A stretch of DNA of 45,027 nucleotides, taken from NCBI GenBank assembly GCA_964517315.1, contig CAZFCJ010000017.1, forward strand, positions 1 through 45,027. Direction: 5' to 3'. The notes beneath the pieces were generated by a model, which saw only the letters and a list, made by a program, of their open reading frames with translations, made no database searches and was not told the origin of the DNA. Source of the stretch: DASWJQ01 sp964517315. GTDB taxonomy: Bacteria > Chloroflexota > Anaerolineae > Anaerolineales > E44-bin32. The position numbers and the translations under genes were made by a program. This document shows, piece after piece, positions 28,201 through 36,495 of this stretch. Within the stretch, counting starts at the first letter, position 1. Each line of letters opens with the position of its first letter.

Positions 28201-28825
28201 ACACTTGGCGCACTTCCGCGGGGAATTTGAGATCGCCAAGGACCGATATCGAGAGAACATGGAAGCAAGTCGAGCCGAGGGGTCTCTGCAAAGTGTTTTC
28301 TGGAATGGATTTTGGTACGCGGACATGCTGGCCGTGCTTAGGGAATTTGAAAGCGCCAGAACCGTTCTTGAAGAGGTCATGGAGATTGGGGACAAGATTG
28401 GCGGCATATCCCGTCCCCGGATTCAGTTGTCTTGGCTGGAGAGCCAGGAGGGAGAGGTGGAAAGGGCTGAGAAGCTGTTGAGGGCCGTGCCCGCCAAGGA
28501 CTCCCGGGAATTTGCTGCCCTCGACCTGCCGTGGTTCGAGGCGGCCCAAGGGCAGCTCGCACTGGCGAGCGGCCGAATGGAGGAGGCTTGGGACCATTAC
28601 TCTCAGGCAGTCCGTCATGTGAAAAGTATGGGCATCTGGGGGCACTTGGGGGACTTCCTATTGCGATGGGCTGAAGCGATGATGGAGTATAGTGACGAAG
28701 ATGACTGGTACAAGGCCGAGGAGCTTCTCGAACAGGCGCGTGACCATTTTGAGGACCTGGGCGCACCGGGATATCGGGAGATGGCAGAAGCAAAGCTGAA
28801 ATCCATTCGTTCTAGGATTTCATGA
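25238..28825 (+). CDS. Ser/Thr protein kinase fused to AAA ATPase and TPR repeats
   Basis: A 1195-residue signalling protein. The N-terminal kinase (residues 8-275) has glycine loop GRGGRGVV at 17-24, the VAIK lysine K39, HRDLKPEN at 138-145 with catalytic Asp140, DFG at 158-160 and APE at 183-185, so it should be active. A STAND/MalT-like ATPase follows with Walker A GEPGVGKS at 328-335 and Walker B LLVVIEDAHWGD at 444-455. The C-terminal half is TPR-like (ALETWHSALTFYDNAGY, AKRFCQKALNMAEELG). The ATG at 25238 is preferred because the kinase begins a few residues later; an ATG at 25172 is open but adds non-conserved sequence. Kinase output could act on FHA proteins such as the transporter at 8138, but that link is speculative. 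Confidence 0.93.
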   Translation: MLGTTLNQRFKLMDELGRGGRGVVYRAHDELLDRDVAIKLLSEEDLGAAGRDRLLREAQVVAGLNHPNIVQVHDAGELKSPQGQASGESAQDIPYIVMELIEGQNLHERPPSDLEDIVRVARQVCAALQHAHEHGILHRDLKPENVLVDSAGNAKLSDFGLARSMASRITEEGRIVGTVFYMAPEIARGQYTDGRADLYSLGILLYELTTNDLPFSEGDALAIISQHLHASVVPPMAKNPELPSGLSDLIVRLMNKRPDDRPASAAAVLEELERDELLDPTAPAQKELALLDRIARGRFVGRKEELAELRSLWDRVLAGEGQTLLVSGEPGVGKSRLLREFTTHVEVGGGKVFTGACYEDGGAPYAPFAQIVRQALEAQEIGENGTEPALPEFVLADLLSLAPELEPYYPDIPANPSLEPEAQQQRLFENVIAFFDILSREAPLLVVIEDAHWGDSSSLSLVRHLARRLHRKPLMLVATYREVELDEDLPFYDVLLDLNRERLARRLKLKRLTRGLTRSLLGAVFEEDITDEFLEGVYRETEGNPFFVEEVCKALVESGELYYQGGRWHRPSMAELEIPQSVRVAIQARVSKLPETHQQALRMAAILGRDFDFEALVAASELGEAELIEAVEAAERAQLIEAAGGVRFAFVHALVATTLVEGLHTLRRRIMNRQAAAAIEELRPDDYEALAHHHGEAGNDEQALKYYELAGDQAAEAYANREVEDRYRAALNLAESEVARADLLSKLGLALAGQGQFDEALETWHSALTFYDNAGYPDRVAWCYARSARAAWDSGEVGRGLEICETAVETIGDAPDSVELADLLHETARAYHFNGIPDKAKRFCQKALNMAEELGAFEVQVEALSTWAILEGTPIEEAIASLERAIDLSQSNELLDSEARARNNLAVMVGLFKGEVDVARRHHEVASQISRKTGQFHRQLFYASAETGWAILQGDYAHTEAQHQRLRQMIEDSATSGISVALLNRMEAHLAHFRGEFEIAKDRYRENMEASRAEGSLQSVFWNGFWYADMLAVLREFESARTVLEEVMEIGDKIGGISRPRIQLSWLESQEGEVERAEKLLRAVPAKDSREFAALDLPWFEAAQGQLALASGRMEEAWDHYSQAVRHVKSMGIWGHLGDFLLRWAEAMMEYSDEDDWYKAEELLEQARDHFEDLGAPGYREMAEAKLKSIRSRIS

Positions 28826-29460
28826 AGCGCTCTATCTCCCTGCGAGCGTCGGCGACGGCACCCTAAATGGCCTTCCGCTCCCCAGTGAACCCTCCTTTCC
28901 AGAAGCTGGGGGTCTCAATAAAAAAACTACTTATTTGCACGTGGAATCCACATTCTTTTGGCGGGCCGGATGGCGACTGGTTGATGGGTGCCCGATCAGA
29001 ATTATTGCGACCGGTAGGGACCATGAATGAGCCCCGAAAACATCACGATGTGGTGGATGAACGCCGCAGTACGCGGTGAGATGGATTGCCGTTGGTGGTG
29101 AGGCCTCACGCAGAAAATTGCGCCTGGCCCTGGTCCGAACGGAGACGAAATTTCGGATCCCTTGTGGAGGCCCAGGTCTCGATCTGAACCGAGGCAGACA
29201 ATCCTTGATGTCTCCTGTTTTTGCTTAAACTTGCTGTCGCCACGCTGTCAAATCACGGCACTCATTCCACCGATTCGGGATCCCATCATTCGCCGATGCT
29301 GGTTCGGAGCCCTTGCCTTTTTCATCGGTATTGACCTGCAGCCGCTGCAACTGAACGAATCTGTTAACCTCACGAGCGACTATAATGCTCGGCCGTACAT
29401 AGGAAACGCCTAGAACACCTGTTCTACCTGGGCCATAGGTCGGTCCACAGGGAGGTTGCT
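28826..29460. other. Long intergenic region
   Basis: About 635 bases with no supported gene. GC is lower than in the flanking genes. A TATAAT at 29381-29386 is a good -10 word for the gene that starts at 29461, but I find no matching -35 at 16-19 bases. Confidence 0.4.
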
Positions 29461-30180
29461 GTGAATCAGAGTCGATTGTTTATCCGAGTATCCGGCGTGG
29501 CGGTCGCCGCGCTCCTGCTGCTCAGCGCATGCGGAGCGGGCGCGGAGCAGGCCACGCCAACGCTGAGCGTCGAGCAAATTCAGACTGAGGCGGTGGCGAC
29601 GTTCTCCGCCGATCTGACGTCAACCGCGCAGAGCATGCCGACCAACACGCCGACGGCGACGGAAACGACCTCGCCGACGCCCACGAGAACACCCGGCACC
29701 ACCAACACGCCATCTTCGGTTGCGACGGCGGGGGCCAACCCCACCAGCACCTGCTACGGGTTGACGTTCGTGTCCGATGTGACCATCCCCGACAACACAA
29801 GGATGGAGCCGGGCCAGAGGTTCACGAAGACCTGGCGGGTGCGCAACAGCGGCTCCTGCGCGTGGGAGGCCGGCTTCCAGTTTCGATTCACCGGCGGCGA
29901 GGCGATGGGCGGCTCTTCGGTAGCGCTCGAGAGCGCCGTTCAGCCGGGCAGCGAGACGGACCTGTCCGTGGCTCTCACCGCGCCCACCACGGCCGGCACC
30001 CACCGGGGCAACTGGCGCATGTCCACGGCCGCCGGCACCTTCTTCGGCGACGAGGTCTTCGTGCAGATCGTCGTCGGCAGCGCGAGCGCCAGCCCGACGG
30101 GGAGCGCCTCCGCCACCCCGGCCCCGACCGCCAACCCCACGCTCGACCCGACCGGGACCGCGGGAATAGAAGAGCCCTAG
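29461..30180 (+). CDS. Lipoprotein with NBR1-like Ig domain and Thr/Pro linkers
   Basis: A 239-residue surface lipoprotein. It starts at a GTG preceded by GGGAGG, and has a signal peptide ending in the lipobox LLSAC, so Cys25 or so would be lipidated. A Ser/Thr/Pro linker (NTPTATETTSPTPTRTPG) leads to a domain with VTIPDNTRMEPGQRFTKTWRVRNSGSCAWEAGF, the pattern of the Ig-like domain found in NBR1, which is frequent in Anaerolineae. A second Ser/Thr/Pro-rich tail ends the protein. It probably displays a binding module on the cell surface; the ligand is unknown. It precedes a larger secreted protein on the same strand, separated by a terminator-like hairpin. Confidence 0.88.
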   Translation: MNQSRLFIRVSGVAVAALLLLSACGAGAEQATPTLSVEQIQTEAVATFSADLTSTAQSMPTNTPTATETTSPTPTRTPGTTNTPSSVATAGANPTSTCYGLTFVSDVTIPDNTRMEPGQRFTKTWRVRNSGSCAWEAGFQFRFTGGEAMGGSSVALESAVQPGSETDLSVALTAPTTAGTHRGNWRMSTAAGTFFGDEVFVQIVVGSASASPTGSASATPAPTANPTLDPTGTAGIEEP

Positions 30181-30659
30181 GAATGAAGCGCCAGGTACTG
30201 GATACGCGGTCAAGGTAGTCCCCGCGTGAAATCTCGGTCCGCATTCGTTACGAGCCAGTCGGTAAACGTGTGAACGGCTTACCCGAATTTGGTCGTTCCA
30301 CTGCCGCGGTAAGGGTCGTGCCAGGCAACCGCGGAGCGGCCCCGCCGGCCGACGACCGCGGGGCCGCTTGCGGAGCGGGCGGCTTCTCCCTACAATAGCT
30401 CGCCTCGGGCCCGGATGGCGGCAATCGGTACCCCTCGAGGGCCTCATCATGCCCCTTGGGCCCCGGCGCACCGGTGGAGAAGCCCCCTTCGATCGTCCCA
30501 TTGAAGTCAGACCCGCAGCTAGGCGAAACTTATCGTGCAAAGGGACAGAGGGTCTGGGACTTTTTCGTGCTGGGCAGAACCGCGCTCAATTTGAGTCCCC
30601 TCGGCGGCTTCCTGGGACCGCTCGACCAGCGCAGCGAACCACAGAAATGGAGGACTGCC
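30181..30659. other. Intergenic region between two surface-protein genes
   Basis: Apart from the hairpin at 30335-30368 I see no gene. Frames open through here on the plus strand are only upstream extensions of the next gene; the signal peptide begins at 30660. Confidence 0.5.
30335..30368 (+). terminator. Terminator-like hairpin after the lipoprotein gene
   Basis: AGCGGCCCCGC (30335-30345) and GCGGGGCCGCT (30358-30368) form a perfect 11-bp GC-rich stem with a 12-base loop. No T tract follows, so it may be a pause or processing hairpin, or a bidirectional terminator of a type that needs no T's. Confidence 0.5.
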
Positions 30660-33600
30660 ATGCCAGCAAGGGGCGACGGATTGCGAGCGAGGATCGTGAC
30701 CGTCGTGGCGGGCTTCGCACTCGTAGCCGCCGCGCTGTCGTTCGGCGGGACCGGCTCAGCAGTGGCCCAAGAAGGCCGCACCGTCAGCGTCAGCCCCTCC
30801 TCGGGGCCCCCGGGCAGCACGGTGACGGTCTCCGGCTCGGGCTGGACGTCGAGCAACCCCGAATACGTGATCTACTGGGAGGAAAGGGGGGCACTGAGCT
30901 TGGCACCTTCTCGGTCAGCGACGGCAGCTTCTCCACCAGCGTGACGATCCCCGGCGGCGCCTCTCCCGGGGAGCATACCATCGTCGCTTGTGAAGGGATC
31001 GGGGGAGATCTTGACGGCTGTTCCGCGGCCCCTTTCACGGTGACGGAACCGCCCACGAACACCCCGGCCCCTCCGACGGCCACGTTCACCCCCTCGCCGA
31101 CCTTCACCCCNNNNNNNNNNNNNNNNNNNNNNNNNNNNNNNNNNNNNNNNNNNNNNNNNNNNNNNNNNNNNNNNNNNNNNNNNNNNNNNNNNNNNNNNNN
31201 NNNNNNNNNNTTCACCCCCTCGCCGACCTTCACCCCATCGGTCACCCCCACGCCGATCCCCTGCAATCAATATCTGGTGCAGGTCTCCCCCGAGGATTTC
31301 GAGAGGGATTTCGGCGGCGTCGAAGCCCTCGACCTGACGGTGCGCGTCATGATGCAGGGATTGGAAGAAGCGCGCCTGATCTTTCACGAACCCGACGGTC
31401 GCGGCGTCTACACTCAATGGCCCGATCCCGCGCCGGGGACGACCGTCGAGGCGGAGCCCGTGCCGGACGAACCCTTCACCCACGTCGTGACCGTCCGCGA
31501 CTACCCCGTCGAGCGCGGCTCCAACCGGATCCGCGCCGTCGTGGAACCCAAATGCAGCTCCAGCCTGGGGCGCGAGTTGGTGTACTTCCAATTTTCGAAC
31601 GGAGAGCCGTTTACACCGACCCCGCGCCCCGACTCCTGCGGCGGACTCGGGCTGGGCCCTGACGCCGAAGTGATCGCCTTCAACAGCGGCGTGTTCGCCG
31701 GTGAAGACGTCGAAGGGGAGTACGGGGTCAACTTCGAGAACACGGTCATCCGCGAGCGGCCCGAGAACGTGGAGCCGCGCTCCGGCCGCAGCGCAGCCCG
31801 CAGCCGCTACGAAGCCTTCGAGTTCGGCAGCTCGGTGCAGGGGATCCGCATGAATTTCCGCCGCGAGGGGACCGGCCTGCGCGCGCTGGGGATGTTCGTC
31901 GGCCTGGACGAAGCCACGCTGACGAGCGGCGAAGTGACCGCCCAGCTCACCGTCTACGGCTACAGCGAGGGCAGCGACGAGCTGTCCGCCCTCGGCAGCG
32001 CTTCGACGAGCTTCCCCGCCGAACCCACGGACATCAAGGAGTGCCTGCGCTTCGAGGCTGACGAGGGCGACATCATCGCCCGCGCCGTGCTGGATTTTCT
32101 GGACGAATCCGGCCTGCCGATCTTCGAAGACCGGTGGATGGACGACCTGACCCTCGTCTACGGCGAGGAGCGCATGCCCCCCAACGCGCCTCCCTTCATC
32201 GAGATCCTGCGTCCCGCCGACGGAGCGGTCGTGGTCGGTGATGTACCGGTGCGGGCCGAGATTCAGGAGGACGTCGGGCTGGCGGGGGTGCGCTATCGGG
32301 TGGACGGCGGCGATTGGACCGAAGTCGGCTTCAACCCGCTGGCGGGCGAGCCCGACCTGTACCGGACCGGCGTCACGCTCGGCTTGAGCCATGAAACCTC
32401 GCACGTCATCACCATGCAGGCGGAGGACGTGATCGGTCAAACCTGGGAGGACCACGTCACCGTCAACGTGGCTACCCCTATACCGACCCTGGACATCGAG
32501 GTCGTTGACGCCGAGATCGTGCAGGTCGTGCAGTGCATGCGAAATTCCGACTGCGAGGACAACTCCGTGCCGCTCCTGAGCGGCAAACCGACTCTGGTCC
32601 GCCTCTATCTGCGCGCCACGGGCGGCCCCGCGGAGGGGCCGATCTCAGGGCGGCTGTGCCGTGGGACGGGCTCCACTTGCGACACAGCCTTTGTTCGGGC
32701 GCTGAATCAGGTCGTCCCCGACGACGACGTCGATCCCGTCCGCAGCGACCGGGGGGACATCGACGCCACGCTCAACTTCATGCTGCCTCCCGCTTGGGTC
32801 GATTCCTCCAGGACGCTTCGTCTGACCGTGCACGCCAACTACGAGGGCGAAAACCTGGCTGAGACGTCCTTCGACAACAATCGGCTGGAGAAGACCATCG
32901 AGATCCAGCCGGCTCGGACCATGAACGTCCAGTTTTCCAGCATGGAGAATCAGGGGTCCGTCCCTCCGCTGAGCGCGCGCTGGGACCTTATCGACTGGCT
33001 GGCCCGAGTTTATCCGGTCAGCGAGGTCAACGTGCGGGTCGCGGTGCCCAATGTGATCATCGGCGGCTACGATCTGACCGACACGCGCGGGGACGGCTGC
33101 GACCGGGGCTGGAATCGCCTGCTTGACGTTTTGCGCGCCAATTACTTTTGGAGCGGCCCCGGCAAGGCTCATCTGTACGGAATGGTCGACGGCGCCACCG
33201 AAACCGGAAATTACGTCGGATGCGGGGCGAGACCCGGCAAGGTGGCGGCGGGAATCGTGACCGCCGACCGCACAGGCGCCGAGATCGCGGCGCAGGAGCT
33301 GGGCCACAACCTGGCCCGCCGGCATCCGACCGGCTGCGACGCCGGCAATACCGATGGTAGTTATCCGGAGAGCCGGGGCAACCTCGACGCCTGGGGCGTG
33401 GACGTCGGACGCCTTCAGATCTATCCGCCGGGCTCCTCCTTCGATTTCATGGGCTACTGCGGCGGCGAAGGCGATACCTGGGTCTCGGCGTACACCTACC
33501 GCGCCCTCATGCGCAAGCTCGACGTTGCCGCCGCACCGGGAGGCTTCGCAGGGTTGGCCGCCCCCCAGCGGGCCGAACACGAGACTTACCTGGTCGGAAC

Positions 33601-34597
33601 CGGTTTCTTGACGGCCACATCCTTCGATCTGGAAAGCGGATTCTTCCGGGTTGATCTGCCGGTCGGCACCTCGGACCGGCTGCCGAGCGGGGCGTACGAG
33701 GTCCGACTCTACGGCGCGGACGGTGAGCTGCTGCACCAGCGGGACTTCGGATTGTTCGAGTTGAGCAACGAGGACACGACCTCCGAAGGCGGTGTGCTGC
33801 TGGCGTTGCCGGCCCCGGAGGGGGTGCAAGAAATCGCGCTCTTCTTTGAAGGGACCCAGATCGAAAGCATCACCCCCAGCTCGAGCCCGCCCGAGGTGAG
33901 CCTGCTCACCCCCAGCGGGGGAGAAACCTGGGGCGACGAGGGCGCCAGGACGATCGAATGGGAGGCCTCCGATCCCGATGGAGACGATCTGAGCTTCAAC
34001 GTGCAATACTCGCAGGATGGGGGTGAGACCTGGCGCTCGCTTGCCCCTCAGGTTCGGGGCGCAACCTCCATCCAGGTCGAGGTGGCTTCCTTCCCGGGTG
34101 GCGGGACCCAGTTCCGGGTGCTCGCCTCCGACGGTTTCCACACCGGTGTTGCCCAAGCGGGCGGCTCCGTCGATGTCGCCCGCAAGCCGCCTCAAATTCA
34201 CCTGGCGCTGCCCGAGGACGGCGAGACCTATCCAGCGGGCGAGGCGGTCGTCTTTCGGGGCTTCGCGGCCGACCTCGAGGATCGGGTCCTCGAGGGATCA
34301 TCCTTCGCCTGGAGTTCGGAGGTGGACGGTGAGCTGGGCCGTGGCAAGACCCTGTGGGGGATCGAGCTGACCCCCGGAGAGCACGTCGTGACCTTGACGG
34401 TCACGGACTCCGACGGCATGAGCGCCAGTCAATCGGTTCAGATCGAGGTCCTCGCCCGCCCCGAGGCCGTCGTCGACGCTGGCGAGGCAGCGCCTCCGGT
34501 GTCGCCTCTTCTGACGGTTCTCGTCTTGGGCGGGCTCGGCCTGTTGGGTCTGGCCGGTGCAACGATGATCTTCCTCGCTTGGCGAAAGAAGGTGTGA
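30660..34597 (+). CDS. Large secreted metallopeptidase-like surface protein (frameshifted, gap inside)
   Basis: The gene starts at ATG 30660 after TGGAGG, with a signal peptide (ARIVTVVAGFALVAAALSF, cleavage near AVA-QE) and an IPT-like domain. The frame then shifts at a G6 run (30886-30891); one added G restores the reading YWEERGGTELGTFSVSDG. A Thr/Pro stalk spans the N gap, followed by Ig/CARDB-like domains. The peptidase-like core has QELGHNLARRH at 33293-33325 and a Met-turn-like FDFMGYC near 33450, then WVSAYTYRALM. That matches a zinc metallopeptidase (HExxHxxxxxH) except that the first His is Gln. Two more Ig-like domains, a transmembrane helix (LLTVLVLGGLGLLGLAGA) and a basic tail RKKV end it. 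It is probably anchored outside the cell and may be a catalytically dead or altered peptidase. The frameshift may be a sequencing error. Confidence 0.82.
31111..31210. other. Assembly gap (100 N) in a Thr/Pro repeat
   Basis: The same words, encoding FTPSPTFTP, occur on both sides of the gap, so it is probably a collapsed low-complexity tandem repeat of unknown length in the stalk. Confidence 0.95.
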
Positions 34598-34892
34598 GCT
34601 TTCTTCCCGCCGAAGGTCGCTGATGACCCTCGCAGGATCCCCGCCGATCGTGGCCCGTGCCGGGCATCGACGCGCCGGAGAGAGGCGGATGGAGCCAGAG
34701 GGGAAGCCGGATCAGGACGCCACTTTGCTGCTGGAGTTCCCGGACCGATCGGAGACCGGCGGGGCGAAGCGCATCCGCTCAAGGTTTCCGTTCGAAGGAA
34801 ATCCTGGATCGATCCCGGCGGGGACGGCGACGCGGCGCGCGCCGGGCACCGGTGCATCCTCCTAGGGATTGATGCCCTCGGGAGTCAGTCGA
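34598..34892. other. Convergent intergenic region
   Basis: This lies between two converging genes. A short plus frame near 34623-34865 does not resemble a protein. No clear terminator hairpin is visible. Confidence 0.4.
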
Positions 34893-35747
34893 TTATCCGC
34901 TAGATAGGCCGAGAAAGCGATCGACGGCCTCGAAAGTCTTGGCCTTCTCCTGTTCGTTGAACACTTCGTGCCGCATCCCCGGAAGGACGACGACCTCCTT
35001 GTGCTCGCATGAGACCCGCTCGCCGAACGAACGGGTATCGTCGGGATCGGCCACGGTATCCTGTCGCCCCTGCAAGAACAGCATCGAAGCGGCCGGGTTG
35101 AATTCGGCCGCCGACGCCCGTACTCTCGCCCCTTCATCGATGATCGAGATCGCCAGACGGGTGGAGATTCTGCGATGGACGAGCGGGTCCGAGGTGTACT
35201 CGGAGACGACCGCTGGATCCGTGGACATCTCCTCCGCGGCATAACCGTGGTCAAACGTGACGAAGGGGAGCGTACGGCTCAGGGTGCGCACCAGGACCTT
35301 CCGCGCCGCGCTGACATCTCGTCCTGAGTTGAGAGCGGGTCCACAAACAATGGCCTCGGACACGGCGTCAGGGTGATCGAGGAGGTGCCGCAGCACGGTG
35401 AGGCCGCCCATCGAGTGGCCGAGTAGGATCAGCCGGGCGGACTCGCCGAGGTCGGAGGCGGCGAGCTCGGTCACGCGGTGTACGTCGGCCACGAACGTAT
35501 CCAGCCCCCCGGGGACGTCGCCGCGCCGCCCCCCGGAGCGGCCAAATCCCACCAGGTCGATCCCGTAGACAGAAAGGCCCCGATCCGCGAAAAACCGCGC
35601 CACGTGGGCGTACCGCCCGCTGTGCTCACCAAGGCCGTGCACCAGAATCACCGCACCCAGCCGCTCGAATTCATGGTTCGGTTCCCATACTCTCAGGTGA
35701 AGGGACACCCCCGCCGCGCTCGGCGCGGTCCGCGTTCTATTCTTCAT
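34893..35747 (-). CDS. Monoacylglycerol lipase-like alpha/beta hydrolase
   Basis: A 284-residue cytosolic hydrolase of the lysophospholipase/monoacylglycerol lipase type (Hydrolase_4). It has LVHGLGEHSGRYAHVA at 35-50 (the oxyanion-hole region), GIDLVGFGRSGGRRG at 62-76, nucleophile elbow GHSMGG at 110-115 with Ser112, acid Asp230 in LQGRQDTVAD, and His260 in GMRHEVFNE. All three catalytic residues are in place and length is normal. The start at 35747 is set by GGGAGAGGAG just upstream; the frame is open 19 codons further. It likely cleaves acyl esters of glycerol or phospholipids. It has no operon partner. Confidence 0.93.
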   Translation of the reverse strand: MKNRTRTAPSAAGVSLHLRVWEPNHEFERLGAVILVHGLGEHSGRYAHVARFFADRGLSVYGIDLVGFGRSGGRRGDVPGGLDTFVADVHRVTELAASDLGESARLILLGHSMGGLTVLRHLLDHPDAVSEAIVCGPALNSGRDVSAARKVLVRTLSRTLPFVTFDHGYAAEEMSTDPAVVSEYTSDPLVHRRISTRLAISIIDEGARVRASAAEFNPAASMLFLQGRQDTVADPDDTRSFGERVSCEHKEVVVLPGMRHEVFNEQEKAKTFEAVDRFLGLSSG

Positions 35748-36166
35748 GCTCCTCTCCCAGTCTCTCGCCGTCCCCTGGAGCGGCCCTATGGCTTCCGTCT
35801 TCATCGAACGGACGGCTGATATCGCTTAAGAATAGAACACCGGTCCCGGGCATTGGGAAAGCGGATCACCACGTGACCGAGGTATCCGGATCTTTCCGCC
35901 GTTGAGGTGGGGTGAAGCTGCGCGGCGTTGAAGGAAGGGTGATCGGCGGACATTCTGGGGTGGACCATGGCACTGAGATATGGATTCAGAAAGCGGATCG
36001 GTCGCATTTGTCGGTGGGTGTCTTTGAATACTCAGCTGGACTCGTAGCCCTCTGTGGACTGGGGGGCCAATCTCCGGTGGGTTGGGCAGACGCGTGTCGG
36101 GCTGGCCAACTGGTTGGGAAGGCGACTGATGTCGGGGATTCTTCTCCGTCTATGGCGAACTCGTGG
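35748..36166. other. Intergenic region before the gap
   Basis: No gene is supported. The stretch should contain the promoter of the lipase-like gene. It runs into the N gap at 36167, beyond which the 80-base repeats begin. Confidence 0.4.
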
Positions 36167-36266
36167 NNNNNNNNNNNNNNNNNNNNNNNNNNNNNNNNNN
36201 NNNNNNNNNNNNNNNNNNNNNNNNNNNNNNNNNNNNNNNNNNNNNNNNNNNNNNNNNNNNNNNNNN
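36167..36266. other. Assembly gap (100 N) beside tandem repeats
   Basis: The gap directly abuts the first visible copy of an 80-base tandem repeat, so further copies are probably hidden in it. Confidence 0.97.
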
Positions 36267-36426
36267 TGTGCCCCCGAACGGAGGCCGGGCTCCCACACCC
36301 GGCCGGCGGTACGCGGGGGCATGGGAGCCCCCGCTCCGGAGATCGATGTGCCCCCAAACGGAGGCCGGGCTCCCACGCCCGGCCGGCGGTACTTGGGGGC
36401 ATGGGAGTCCCCTCTTCCGGAGATTC
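36267..36426. repeat. Two tandem copies of an 80-base double-hairpin repeat
   Basis: Units at 36267-36346 and 36347-36426 have the same period of 80 and differ at few positions. Each holds GCCGGG..CCCGGC and a second hairpin; in the first unit GCGGGGGC and GCCCCCGC form a perfect 8-bp stem around ATGGGA. In the second unit this stem is degraded. A partial third copy is at 37925-37945. It is too long and too regular internally for a CRISPR, since there are no unique spacers. Confidence 0.85.
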
Positions 36427-36495
36427 AAGCGACATCTGTCAAGGATCGAAACTACATTGACGGAGAACTAGCTTTCACTCGCCGTTTGGACGACT

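Noticed and set aside
29162..29413. An 83-codon frame upstream of the lipoprotein gene
   Set aside because: No ribosome site or motif, and it covers the likely promoter of the next gene.
30872..34201. Two long minus-strand open frames of more than 500 codons
   Set aside because: They lie antisense to the surface protein, have no family motifs, and are explained by the high GC of the real gene.
36267..36426. Possible CRISPR array
   Set aside because: The units are contiguous 80-base repeats without unique spacers, and no cas gene is present.
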